Positions 8,113-14,812 of a stretch of 42,961 nucleotides of DNA are shown piece after piece; position 1 is the first letter of the stretch, and each line of letters starts with the position of its first letter. Origin of the DNA: a virus; the IMG/VR virus record IMGVR_UViG_3300048589_001020, positions 1 to 42,961 of that record. One strand, given 5' to 3'. Position numbers and translations under genes: made by a program. Below the pieces are notes generated by a model. It ran no database searches, was not told the DNA's origin, and saw nothing but the letters and a program-made list of their open reading frames with translations.

Positions 8113-8163
8113 AATGTAAATATTTAGTTATTAATTCATTACAAGTTATTTCTACATATAGTA

Positions 8164-8170
8164 GTTAGGC
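8164..8170 (-). repeat. Core heptamer GCCTAAC closing the last cassette
   Basis: Exact inverse of the GTTAGGC at 8360-8354 that opens the same cassette. It follows the stop of the 8175 ORF in ATTACGCCTAAC, just as GCATAAC follows the 8494 ORF in ATTACGCATAAC. No matching right arm was found before the recombinase start at 8112, so this site is half or truncated, or its other half lies beyond the recombinase gene (7239). Confidence 0.6.
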
Positions 8171-8174
8171 GTAA

Positions 8175-8417
8175 TTATAAAAGACCCCTGCGCCCAGCAT
8201 TATCAATTTCCGTTTTCCAGAATTTTTGTTTCGCTTTCTGTACACCTTTTTTATTCCAAGTTGTTAATTCAAATTTTTCGGCAAATAGCACATCAAACAT
8301 TGCGAATAAACGAAACCAAATTTTCATCTTCCACGCTTTGAATGAATAACTACGCCTAACAGCACCCTTATTCAATGCGGGGTTTTCAGCTTCATTTGAC
8401 AATTTTTCTATATTCAT
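8175..8417 (-). CDS. Cassette ORF, 80 aa, unknown function
   Basis: Small basic, aromatic-rich protein (KAWKMKIWFRLFAMFDVLF...). No family recognised. Its ATG (8417) lies in the loop of the attC-like site at 8354-8487, and residues about 10-22 (AENPALNKGAVRRS) are encoded by the site's own arm. The same translated arm appears in the neighbouring cassette ORF (QNPQSNIGAVMRS), so the shared N-terminus reflects the recombination site and not common ancestry of the proteins. The body from residue 22 on is the cassette-specific part. It ends eight bases before the GCCTAAC core. Confidence 0.55.
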   Translation of the reverse strand: MNIEKLSNEAENPALNKGAVRRSYSFKAWKMKIWFRLFAMFDVLFAEKFELTTWNKKGVQKAKQKFWKTEIDNAGRRGLL

Positions 8418-8487
8418 AAATTTGTGCTTTTAATGTTGTTCAGTGCTATTTTCGCCCGCACTGAAATAAGGCTGCAAGCCGTTATGC
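8354..8487 (-). repeat. attC-like recombination site 1
   Basis: 134 bp. On the plus strand the left arm GCCTAACAGCACCCTTATT (8354 on) pairs with the right arm ending GGCTGCAAGCCGTTATGC (8487). The inner stems are CCCTTATTCAATGCGGG and CCCGCACTGAAATAAGG, with unpaired single bases and an asymmetric spacer, as in attC sites. The outer heptamers (GCCTAAC and GTTATGC) match only partly, as expected when two different cassettes meet. The loop holds the start codon of the 8175 ORF. Confidence 0.7.
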
Positions 8488-8493
8488 GTAATA

Positions 8494-8736
8494 CTACATT
8501 GTAGTAAAATGCACCTGCCCTTGAATCTGATGGGCAAAATCAATATAGTCCTGTCCAAGCCGTTTAAAATCTTCTCTGTAATGCTCACAGTTTTTGCATT
8601 CATAATGCCCATCCCCCCAACATTTACCTTGTGGCTGTCCTTGCTTATAGTCATTAGTCGGGCATTGTTCATCTAATACCGTACTACGCATAACAGCACC
8701 TATATTTGATTGCGGGTTTTGTGGTAAATCATTCAT
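8494..8736 (-). CDS. Cassette ORF, 80 aa, cysteine-rich
   Basis: Small protein with a cysteine cluster GKCWGDGHYECKNCEHY (residues about 38-55; C-x7-C-x2-C with nearby H), a possible metal-binding knuckle. As in the neighbouring cassette, the ATG at 8736 lies in the loop of the preceding attC-like site, and residues 6-18 (QNPQSNIGAVMRS) translate its arm. A second possible start is the ATG inside the core heptamer GTTATGC (8691), which would give a 65-aa protein without the leader. An overlapping frame at 8430-8672 is less likely. The ORF stops six bases before the GCATAAC core that closes the cassette. Confidence 0.5.
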   Translation of the reverse strand: MNDLPQNPQSNIGAVMRSTVLDEQCPTNDYKQGQPQGKCWGDGHYECKNCEHYREDFKRLGQDYIDFAHQIQGQVHFTTM

Positions 8737-8819
8737 TTTTGCTCGTATTAAAGTTTATACTAAATTGACAAAGTGTTGCTTCGTATTCCGCAACCAAACA
8801 TAGCTGCGGCACGTTACCT
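8688..8819 (-). repeat. attC-like recombination site 2
   Basis: 132 bp, nearly the same length as site 1. The plus-strand arm GCACCTATATTTGATTGCGG (8696-8715) pairs with the complement of CCGCAACCAAACATAGCTGC (8789-8808) at 17 of 20 positions. The left arm is clearly related to that of site 1 (GCnTAACAGCACC...ATTGCGGG...TTTT). Outer heptamers are GCATAAC and GTTACCT. The loop contains the start codon of the 8494 ORF. Confidence 0.7.
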
Positions 8820-8893
8820 GCAAGCGGTAAAATTGAAGTTTAAGGCGGATTGCAAAGTTTCAGTTTCAATTTTACTGAACGCCAGCAGGTAAC
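8813..8893 (-). repeat. ORF-less 81-bp cassette bounded by GTTACCT/AGGTAAC
   Basis: The ends GTTACCTGC and GCAGGTAAC are a perfect 9-bp inverse pair, and an internal dyad GTAAAATTGAA / TTCAATTTTAC folds the middle. No open frame fits. By position it is a complete cassette body without a gene, attached to site 2. It could be a transcribed hairpin, a promoter cassette or a relic. Confidence 0.55.
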
Positions 8894-8915
8894 AATGTAT
8901 ATAAAACAAAGCTGG
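8887..8915 (-). repeat. Arm of split attC-like site 3 (recombinase-proximal half)
   Basis: Plus-strand AGGTAACAATGTATATAAAAC (8887 on). The segment GTATATAAAACAAAGC matches, at 14 of 16 positions, the reverse complement of the arm at 9832-9861 (GTATATGAAACGAAGC). The two arms therefore belong to one hairpin site whose loop has been filled by the methyltransferase gene. Confidence 0.6.
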
Positions 8916-8951
8916 TTTTCAGTTTCAATGTTAATGTCGTGCATCTTGCAC

Positions 8952-8968
8952 ATTTTTATATTTTTTTT
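8952..8968. repeat. Inverted repeat flanking the methyltransferase gene, left copy
   Basis: ATTTTTATATTTTTTTT, the exact 17-base inverse of 9779-9795. The sequence is simple, so chance contributes, but exact identity at both borders of an out-of-place gene is notable. It could be the ends of an inserted element or a pair of terminators. Confidence 0.5.
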
Positions 8969-8993
8969 GCCTGCGCGACCCGCGCTTTGGATT

Positions 8994-9764
8994 TCAGAAC
9001 AGCGTTGTTTGCATCTGTTCTACCTTAATTCGTTGAGCAGCCTTTTCAAAATATTCTTTATTCAATTCACTTCCTATAAAGTTTCTTTTCTCGTTTATGC
9101 AGGCAATTGCAGTTGTTGCGCTTCCTGCATAGCCGTCAAAAACGGTATCTCCTTCGTTTGAAAATGTTTGAATTAGGTATCTAAACAAATCAACTGGTTT
9201 TTGTGTCGGATGAAAATTTCCTTTAGTGGATTTTCCAAATAATGTTCCATTCCAATTACTAAATTTTACGACTGAACCTGGGTATCTTTTACCTGAATCA
9301 GTATATTCGGAACCATTATTAATCCCTGAATATCCATCATATCTATTTTTCTTTTGTTTTCGGGTGTTACCTAATGAAATGCTCTTATCATATTGATAGA
9401 ATTGAGGGTTGTAGGTTGGCAGGGAGCGATAAAAAACCAACACGTTTTCATGTTGTCTTAGTGGCATTTTATTTGCATTTACAAAACCTAATTTTTGGGT
9501 TTTTTCCCATATAATTTCATATCTAAAAAAGCCCCGTCTTGATATTATTATATCTGTTGCAAACGGTTGCTGGGCTGTAAATATCCATGCTCCGTTGGGT
9601 TTTAAAATCCGTTCCCATTCTAACCACATTTCAGACATATTTGGCGCAATATCCCACTCTAAATTAGTTGTTCCATACGGCGGGTCAGTAAGCATTAAAT
9701 CAATACTTCCATCAGGAATCCGCTTCATTGTTTCTAAACAACACTCGTTAAATAATTGAATCAT
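8994..9764 (-). CDS. Solitary DNA methyltransferase (N6-adenine / N4-cytosine, beta class)
   Basis: 256 residues. Catalytic motif IV DPPYG is at residues 27-31, and the SAM-binding region comes near the C-terminus (TVFDGYAGSATTAIACINE, then FIGSELNKEYF). This order is that of the beta-class N6_N4 methylases. No restriction gene is near, so it probably protects phage DNA or alters regulation. The gene is visibly A+T-richer than its neighbours and starts with a strong Shine-Dalgarno (AGGAGG eight bases before ATG), unusual in Bacteroidota. It lies inside the loop of attC-like site 3 and between exact 17-bp inverted repeats, so it is probably an insertion. Confidence 0.9.
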   Translation of the reverse strand: MIQLFNECCLETMKRIPDGSIDLMLTDPPYGTTNLEWDIAPNMSEMWLEWERILKPNGAWIFTAQQPFATDIIISRRGFFRYEIIWEKTQKLGFVNANKMPLRQHENVLVFYRSLPTYNPQFYQYDKSISLGNTRKQKKNRYDGYSGINNGSEYTDSGKRYPGSVVKFSNWNGTLFGKSTKGNFHPTQKPVDLFRYLIQTFSNEGDTVFDGYAGSATTAIACINEKRNFIGSELNKEYFEKAAQRIKVEQMQTTLF

Positions 9765-9778
9765 AAAAAATCCCTCCT

Positions 9779-9795
9779 AAAAAAAATATAAAAAT
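9779..9795. repeat. Inverted repeat flanking the methyltransferase gene, right copy
   Basis: AAAAAAAATATAAAAAT, the exact inverse of 8952-8968. It lies just upstream of the methyltransferase ribosome binding site. Confidence 0.5.
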
Positions 9796-9831
9796 TACTG
9801 ACGTTCATTTAATCAAATTTATCGGTTTGCG

Positions 9832-9861
9832 CCGCTTCGTTTCATATACCAACCGTTATGG
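9832..9861 (-). repeat. Arm of split attC-like site 3 (gene-proximal half)
   Basis: On the minus strand CCATAACGGTTGGTATATGA (9861 on), which has the same opening as site 1 (GCATAACGGCTTG). The stop codon of the 85-aa cassette ORF (TAA, 9858-9856) lies inside the core CCATAAC, so the coding sequence runs right into the site. Confidence 0.6.
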
Positions 9862-10113
9862 CAAATGCTTAATGACATCATCAGCATCATAACCATATTT
9901 GCCTATAAGTTCAGTTGAATAATACCGCTTCTTCGTATATTTGTGCAACCACTCACCTTGAAACGTTGTATCATCTTTGTATTCCAAATGTTCAAGTAAA
10001 GGAGTAGCACATGCCATAACACTGTATAAAAGCAATAACTCGCTTTGTGCTTGTGTTGGGCTTTTTGTTCCATCTTGAACTGCATTTAGTATTTCTAACA
10101 TTTGTGCTTCCAT
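9856..10113 (-). CDS. First cassette ORF, 85 aa, unknown function
   Basis: A small soluble protein (MEAQMLEILNAVQDGTKSPT...) with a helical N-terminus and an aromatic-rich C-terminus (HKYTKKRYYSTELIGKYGYD). No family recognised. The ATG lies within GATATGG, a one-mismatch version of GTTATGG, the expected inverse of the CCATAAC core that overlaps its stop codon. The gene therefore appears to fill its cassette exactly from core to core. It follows the SSB-like gene by 37 bases and could be transcribed from the replication operon. Confidence 0.55.
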   Translation of the reverse strand: MEAQMLEILNAVQDGTKSPTQAQSELLLLYSVMACATPLLEHLEYKDDTTFQGEWLHKYTKKRYYSTELIGKYGYDADDVIKHLP

Positions 10114-10150
10114 ATCGTTACTGCTTTTATACCTTTCTGTTATCTGTCAT

Positions 10151-10522
10151 TTAAAACGGCAAATCCCCATCCGAACCATCTGCACTGATTTCGCCAACCT
10201 CCACATTGTTTGGTGCCGGTTCCTGGAAGCCCCATTGAACCATGTTGCCCAAAATCGGCATAGCGTGTTTCTGTTCGTCGCTCATTTTTTCCATCACCTC
10301 TTTTGGTAGGCTTTGTTTAACGATGTGCGTATCCTTGCGGTCGCCAATTTTCTCTTTAAGCTCGAAGGCTATTAAATCGAGGTAAACCCCTTTTTCGCCT
10401 TCCACAAGGTTATTGGCCGCAATCGGGATTACAAGGCATTTAATGTCCCCCGATTTTCCTTTCATTGTGCGCACTGCGCTCTGTAGTTGTCGCAAATTGA
10501 TTTTTGCTGAAATGTTTCCCAT
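10151..10522 (-). CDS. Single-stranded DNA-binding protein-like
   Basis: 123 residues. The end is ADGSDGDLPF, the acidic tip with terminal L-P-F that bacterial SSB proteins use to recruit replication and repair partners. It is preceded by a flexible acidic, glycine-poor linker. The N-terminal part (about 1-80, QLQSAVRTMKGKSGDIKCLV) reads as a compact beta domain. It lies two genes downstream of the primase-helicase on the same strand, which fits a role in phage DNA replication. The core is not an evident bacterial SSB OB-fold, so the family is inferred from the tip and context. Confidence 0.6.
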   Translation of the reverse strand: MGNISAKINLRQLQSAVRTMKGKSGDIKCLVIPIAANNLVEGEKGVYLDLIAFELKEKIGDRKDTHIVKQSLPKEVMEKMSDEQKHAMPILGNMVQWGFQEPAPNNVEVGEISADGSDGDLPF

Positions 10523-10546
10523 TTGTTTTAATTTTTAAGTGAATGA

Positions 10547-10774
10547 TTATTTTTTAAAAGTTATTTCGTCTGTTTTATAAAATTCCGTGTAATCTTTATT
10601 AAAACTGATATAGCCCTGAAACGGTTTCCCGTGCATCCATTCTTTGATGCTTGCCATAAACCTGTCCGTGTTATCCGGTTCGCAAATCATGCTAATCTTT
10701 TTGCGGTCCCCAGGTTTCATTTTATCCAGAAACTGCCAAACCTTTTGTTTATATTCGATTGTCGCGGCTTTCAT
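10547..10774 (-). CDS. Small hypothetical protein of the replication operon
   Basis: 75 residues, basic (MKAATIEYKQKVWQFLDKMKPGDRKKISMI...). It lies between the primase-helicase gene (9 bases upstream) and the SSB-like gene. The pattern VWQFLDKMKPGDRKKISMICEPDN resembles a small winged-helix fold, but I cannot name a family. Tight spacing indicates co-transcription with the replication genes. Confidence 0.6.
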   Translation of the reverse strand: MKAATIEYKQKVWQFLDKMKPGDRKKISMICEPDNTDRFMASIKEWMHGKPFQGYISFNKDYTEFYKTDEITFKK

Positions 10775-10782
10775 TATGTTAT

Positions 10783-13700
10783 TTAAAATTCAGCCACGTT
10801 CCACACCGGGCTGGCAATTGTGAAATATTCAATACCGCCGCTTTTGTCGTCTATTCCGTCGAACATCCTGTCCGGGTGGTTCTTTCTAAACTCGCCGTAG
10901 TCTATGCCGTCCTTGTTTGCCTTGTTGGGGTTGAAATGAAAGCCTTTGTATTTGCAATAGTTTTTCATTCGGGTTTTGAAATTGGTGGTGCTCACATAGC
11001 GTAGGGCGTGCGATTTTTCTTTTGCAAAGTCGCTCCACAATTCGCCCCTGGCTTCTCGATTGTTCAGCGCGCTGAACTCGTCAACGGGAGTGCCGTCGGG
11101 GTTGCAAGCAAACTTCACATCAGCCCACTGCATAAAGTCCTCGCCAATTTGCTGGCGCAACCTCCGTTTTTCAATCCCTTCCATCGGCGGCTCAACTATG
11201 CCTTTGTTTTTTCCCTGCCACTCGTCGCGGATGCTTTGGAAGTACAACTGCAGGCAGGTGGCCATGAGGTTGAAAAATAAGTTCCACTGTGTTTGCTCCC
11301 ACTCCGAGAAAAAATTCACGCCAAAATCGTCGATAGGCTTGTGTTCGTCGTTGTACCAGTCGCTGAAAACCATGAATGCCTGGCGGTCCCTGAAGCTTGC
11401 ACCCTCGCCGTTGATGGCGTGGTTGGTGGTGCAAAGCAGCTTGGGCGTATCGGCTTGGTCGAGGCTGAACCGTGCGCCGCCCTTCACGTTAACTTTCAGC
11501 TTGCCGGTTATCAGCGTGAAAAAATGTTCAAAATCAATATTGGCACGCATGTCATCCAAAAAAATATTCATCGTTTTTTCGCTCACGTCCGAAAAAAGGA
11601 ACTGGTCTTCGGTTATTTTTTTATTTTTCGCGTCAATGTATTCCTGCGGGATTACCTGCTCGATGGCTGCACCAATCAAGCTTTTCCCGGTGCGCCCGTT
11701 GCTTGCGCCTACCTCGCTAATCCGCCCGTCCATGGCCACCACGGCTTTCAGTTCGCTGGCATTTTTGTAGTCGTGCAACAGGTAGCCGATTGCCGTGAGC
11801 TTGTTGATCAGGTGCCTATTGTTCATGAATTGCTCTTCCAGCGATGGCGCATCTTCTTCCATCCCTGTTTTCCTGAACTTCCGTTCCTGTTTCCAAGTGA
11901 AATTGCTCGTGTTGCGCAAAAAGCGGAGGAACTGGCACTGTTCGCCTTCGGGCGAAATATCAACAAAGAACTCCCGGTTCTCGATGTGCCTGTACTCTTC
12001 GGCCACCAATGGGCGAAGCTCGTCGTTCATCTGCGTAACCGTCAACAGCGGTTTCAGTGCGTTCACTTTTGCATCGATAATTTTGTCTTCCCATATATAA
12101 TTCCTGAACTCTGCATAGCTCATTTCCTTGATTCCTTCGGCTGAAATCTCCCACAGCTTTTCGTTGAAAAATAGGCACTGGCTGTCCTTTCCGGCTTTTT
12201 CGATATTGGGCTGAAAAAACTTGAGGTTGCTCAGTTTTTCGTGGCCAAGGTATTGCGGACCGCCACGGTATAGCATTTCCAACACGTCAAATTCCTTTAT
12301 TTCCTCGGTAAATTCGGTAACAAAATCTTTCATTGCGTAGTTGTCAACCTTATGCACCACGCGGTTTTTGACCTGGATAAAATCCCACGCGCCCGATTTC
12401 ATTTGTGTGCGGTGAAAACCCCGGTTGCGTAGGAAATTAAAGCAGCGGCGGTAATGAAAATGAATCTCCTCGCGCTCTTGCCCTGTGCGCGATTGTTTTG
12501 TTTGCAGGTCCCAGTACTGTTCGCCCGGCATCAGCTTTTCCGCCAGTTCCAAATCGCCGTCATCGTTAAACCGGCGCTTAAATTTTTTCAGGAAAAACTC
12601 CTTTAGCTCGCCAATTTGTGAGCGGTGTTTTTTGGCGAATTCTACCGGGTCGTTCAGTAACCACAGGTCGGCCAATTGCTGGTCGTTCATTGTGGTAATT
12701 TTGTACATCTGCACGTGCTGCCCTGCGCCCTGTTTTTCGTGCATGGCGTAGTCGATATCGGCCACTAACTCTTTTTCGGTACCAAAAAAACTGCCGTGCA
12801 TCAAATCGTCAATGCCTTTCAGGTTTTTTTCGTTGGCCGCAACATGCCCAAACCAAATTTCAACGCTCACACCAACGTTGACAAGGGTTTGCATATACTC
12901 TTTGTAATTTTTAACGGCGTAGAAAAACGACTGCGGACGTTGGTCGATATGGTCGCCGTTTTTCAACCCGTCCGAAAGGTTGTCCCAATCCGAATCCAGC
13001 ATAAAAACAACCTCGTCAACCTCACAGGCCTGAATAATCAATTGCACTTCCGGAGGGAGGCTTTTGTCTTTTCGGCCAATGTTCTGAATGCCCATCACGC
13101 CGATACTCATGATACCGTGTTTGCAACATTTCTCGGCCTTTTTTTCGCCTTCCTGTATAAATAGGCGGGTTATTTTTTTGCGGTATTTAAAGTACTCGCG
13201 TATTTTTTGCGGAATGTAAATGTGTGTTCCGCTGCCGCTGGGGCTTTGGTATTTTATTGGGCGGCCCTGTTTGTCGAGATGCTGCTCGGGGTTCTGCCAG
13301 CGCACCCGTACAAGCTCGAACATCTTTGTGCTTTTCTCGGGCTTGTACATAACGGGGTTGCCGTCCAAATCGTGGTAATATATCAGCATATCATCCGCCG
13401 AACCGCCAACTGTATATTTGCCGTATTGGTCGCGGGTGCCGCTCATAAATGCCGGGCGGCGGTGAGTGGCGTTGTCTTTTTCGAATTCGATTTCAACGTC
13501 TTCCGAAGTCAGCCCCGAGTCGCGCAATTGCCGGTCGCTGAAAGTTTGCAAACGCCTTTCCTTTTGCGATTCCCTGTCGTGCGCCAAACGTGCCTTTCGG
13601 TCTTCGTCGCTTTCAAGTTCAATGTTGTGGATGCCGGCAAGGTGCTCCAACGCCTCGGGGTATTTCATGCCCTTAATGTCCATCAGGTATTTCACAGGGT

Positions 13701-13902
13701 TGTTTGTTCCCCAATCGCAGCTCCAGCACTTTGCAATTTGTTTGCTTGGGTTGAACATCAAACCCTTTTTCTTTTTCACGTCGATTTTTCCGCAACTGGG
13801 GCATGCGGTGTAAAACTGCCTTCCGGCAGGCTGCATGTCGGTCAACACATCTTCAAGGCGCGCTATCGCTTTTATTTTTTCGGCAATTGATTCTGGTATC
13901 AC
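10783..13902 (-). CDS. Primase-helicase replication protein
   Basis: 1039 residues combining both replication activities. A CHC2-type zinc-binding domain is at the N-terminus (C34, C37, C59, C62 in CPSCGK...KCWSCDWG). A Toprim-like catalytic region follows (TRLFIQEGEKKAEKCC near 250, VVFMLDSDWDN near 315). A C-terminal superfamily-3-like helicase has Walker A GASNGRTGKS near 733, Walker B MNIFLDDM near 780 and motif C KLLCTTNHA near 823. The protein would unwind the fork and lay primers at the phage origin. It is the largest early gene, and the small genes around it share its strand with spacings of about 10 bases. Confidence 0.9.
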   Translation of the reverse strand: MIPESIAEKIKAIARLEDVLTDMQPAGRQFYTACPSCGKIDVKKKKGLMFNPSKQIAKCWSCDWGTNNPVKYLMDIKGMKYPEALEHLAGIHNIELESDEDRKARLAHDRESQKERRLQTFSDRQLRDSGLTSEDVEIEFEKDNATHRRPAFMSGTRDQYGKYTVGGSADDMLIYYHDLDGNPVMYKPEKSTKMFELVRVRWQNPEQHLDKQGRPIKYQSPSGSGTHIYIPQKIREYFKYRKKITRLFIQEGEKKAEKCCKHGIMSIGVMGIQNIGRKDKSLPPEVQLIIQACEVDEVVFMLDSDWDNLSDGLKNGDHIDQRPQSFFYAVKNYKEYMQTLVNVGVSVEIWFGHVAANEKNLKGIDDLMHGSFFGTEKELVADIDYAMHEKQGAGQHVQMYKITTMNDQQLADLWLLNDPVEFAKKHRSQIGELKEFFLKKFKRRFNDDGDLELAEKLMPGEQYWDLQTKQSRTGQEREEIHFHYRRCFNFLRNRGFHRTQMKSGAWDFIQVKNRVVHKVDNYAMKDFVTEFTEEIKEFDVLEMLYRGGPQYLGHEKLSNLKFFQPNIEKAGKDSQCLFFNEKLWEISAEGIKEMSYAEFRNYIWEDKIIDAKVNALKPLLTVTQMNDELRPLVAEEYRHIENREFFVDISPEGEQCQFLRFLRNTSNFTWKQERKFRKTGMEEDAPSLEEQFMNNRHLINKLTAIGYLLHDYKNASELKAVVAMDGRISEVGASNGRTGKSLIGAAIEQVIPQEYIDAKNKKITEDQFLFSDVSEKTMNIFLDDMRANIDFEHFFTLITGKLKVNVKGGARFSLDQADTPKLLCTTNHAINGEGASFRDRQAFMVFSDWYNDEHKPIDDFGVNFFSEWEQTQWNLFFNLMATCLQLYFQSIRDEWQGKNKGIVEPPMEGIEKRRLRQQIGEDFMQWADVKFACNPDGTPVDEFSALNNREARGELWSDFAKEKSHALRYVSTTNFKTRMKNYCKYKGFHFNPNKANKDGIDYGEFRKNHPDRMFDGIDDKSGGIEYFTIASPVWNVAEF

Positions 13903-13914
13903 AGATATATCAGT

Positions 13915-14193
13915 TTAAAGTTTAATGTTCAATGTTTCAAGTTTCTCCTCCAGCCATTTCACATAGGCGGGTGCGGGTATGCGGGCGTTGCTTGCCAAAG
14001 TGTAATTTGTTGGCAGTTTTACTATCTCTATCGACAGGGTTTGCGGGGTGTGCTTGCGGAGTTCGTGCAATATTTCCTCTCTTCCGGCTTTTTCCAACTC
14101 GTCAACGTCAACATAGCACATGAAGTCCGATTTGATTTCGATTATTGGGCTGTTTCCCGTGTCGAATTTGTATTGAAGCTCAGTTTTGTTCAT
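13915..14193 (-). CDS. Small hypothetical early protein
   Basis: 92 residues (MNKTELQYKFDTGNSPIIEI...), 12 bases upstream of the primase-helicase gene and probably co-transcribed. A beta-strand N-terminus is followed by a helix (VDVDELEKAGREEILHELRK). I see no recognisable motif. Confidence 0.55.
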   Translation of the reverse strand: MNKTELQYKFDTGNSPIIEIKSDFMCYVDVDELEKAGREEILHELRKHTPQTLSIEIVKLPTNYTLASNARIPAPAYVKWLEEKLETLNIKL

Positions 14194-14210
14194 AATAATT
14201 AACTTATAGG

Positions 14211-14807
14211 TTAATTTTTTGCGGTTTTGTCATCCTGAGCGAAGTCGAAGGATGGTTTCCCGGTTGTTGTAAGCACTTTGAATTTTACAACCCAAACCCA
14301 GGGATTTGTCATCCAACTTTCGTATCCGTTAATTTTTACCCACAATTCATAAAAATTATGAGGGAGTTCAACTCCTTCAGCTTTTGCATCGGCGTAAGAA
14401 ATATCCTGCAACCTTTCCACTTTCACTTCGGTAATTTCGAGCCAAATGCGGGCTGCTACTTTGGGCATGTGGATGGATGGTTTCCACTTTCCTAATTCGT
14501 CGCCTGAGCGTGTAGATGCCCTGAATTGGAATTCCCCTTTTGGCCATTCGGTAAATGTTTCCCTCACCCAAAGCAAATCGCCTGTCTCGCCGTATGGACA
14601 TTTGTGTACTGATTTTATCTCGTAAAAACCAGGGTTTGCTATTATTTCCTTGCGCGAAACATGTGTGTATCTTTTCCATTGATTTGATTCTACAATTTCA
14701 TTTGCAATAGGTTTCGGTTTTAAAATTCGCCTTGTCTGCGTTTTCCTTCCTTCCAAAATGGCTTGCACCATTGGCGTGGAGAATAAGATTGGATGTTCTT
14801 TTTTCAT
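14211..14807 (-). CDS. ASCH-domain-like protein with a REP-encoded tail
   Basis: 198 residues from ATG 14807 (the longer frame would run through the end of the upstream gene). The opening MKKEHPILFSTPMVQAILEG and RKTQTRRILKP, then GDLLWVRETF and KPSIHMPKVAARIWLEI, are typical of phage ASCH/PUA-like proteins thought to bind nucleic acid. The last 16 residues (GKPSFDFAQDDKTAKN) are the translation of a REP-type palindrome (14229-14255), so the native C-terminus was probably replaced or extended by the repeat. Confidence 0.75.
   Translation of the reverse strand: MKKEHPILFSTPMVQAILEGRKTQTRRILKPKPIANEIVESNQWKRYTHVSRKEIIANPGFYEIKSVHKCPYGETGDLLWVRETFTEWPKGEFQFRASTRSGDELGKWKPSIHMPKVAARIWLEITEVKVERLQDISYADAKAEGVELPHNFYELWVKINGYESWMTNPWVWVVKFKVLTTTGKPSFDFAQDDKTAKN
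14229..14255. repeat. REP-type repeat (CATCCTGAGCGAAGTCGAAGG)
   Basis: Imperfect palindrome GTCATCCTGAGCG...CGAAGGATGG of a type widespread in Bacteroidota chromosomes, here inside the 3' end of the ASCH-like gene. A second copy is at 15083-15108. Confidence 0.75.
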
Positions 14808-14812
14808 TGCTG

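Larger units (their letters stand above)
8164..10116 (-). mobile_element. Integron-like gene cassette array
   Basis: Read on the minus strand the core heptamers are: GATATGG (10116, degenerate), CCATAAC (9861), GTTACCT (8893), AGGTAAC (8819), GTTATGC (8694), GCATAAC (8487), GTTAGGC (8360), GCCTAAC (8170). Each unit is bracketed by an exact inverse pair (GTTACCT/AGGTAAC, GTTATGC/GCATAAC, GTTAGGC/GCCTAAC). In integrons this pairing arises because both ends of a cassette come from the same circular attC. Between units lie imperfect hairpins of attC size. Units carry an 85-aa ORF, an ORF-less 81-bp element, an 80-aa Cys-rich ORF and an 80-aa ORF. A methyltransferase gene splits one site. All genes read toward the recombinase. 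Confidence 0.72.

Noticed and set aside
8430-8672. 80-aa minus-strand frame overlapping the Cys-rich cassette ORF
   Set aside because: It overlaps the 8494-8736 frame almost fully, does not start in the hairpin loop as the neighbouring cassette ORF does, and crosses the core site GCATAAC. The Cys-rich frame fits the cassette borders better.
11293-12144. 283-aa plus-strand open frame
   Set aside because: Lies opposite the primase-helicase catalytic region, which has clear motifs. A shadow frame.
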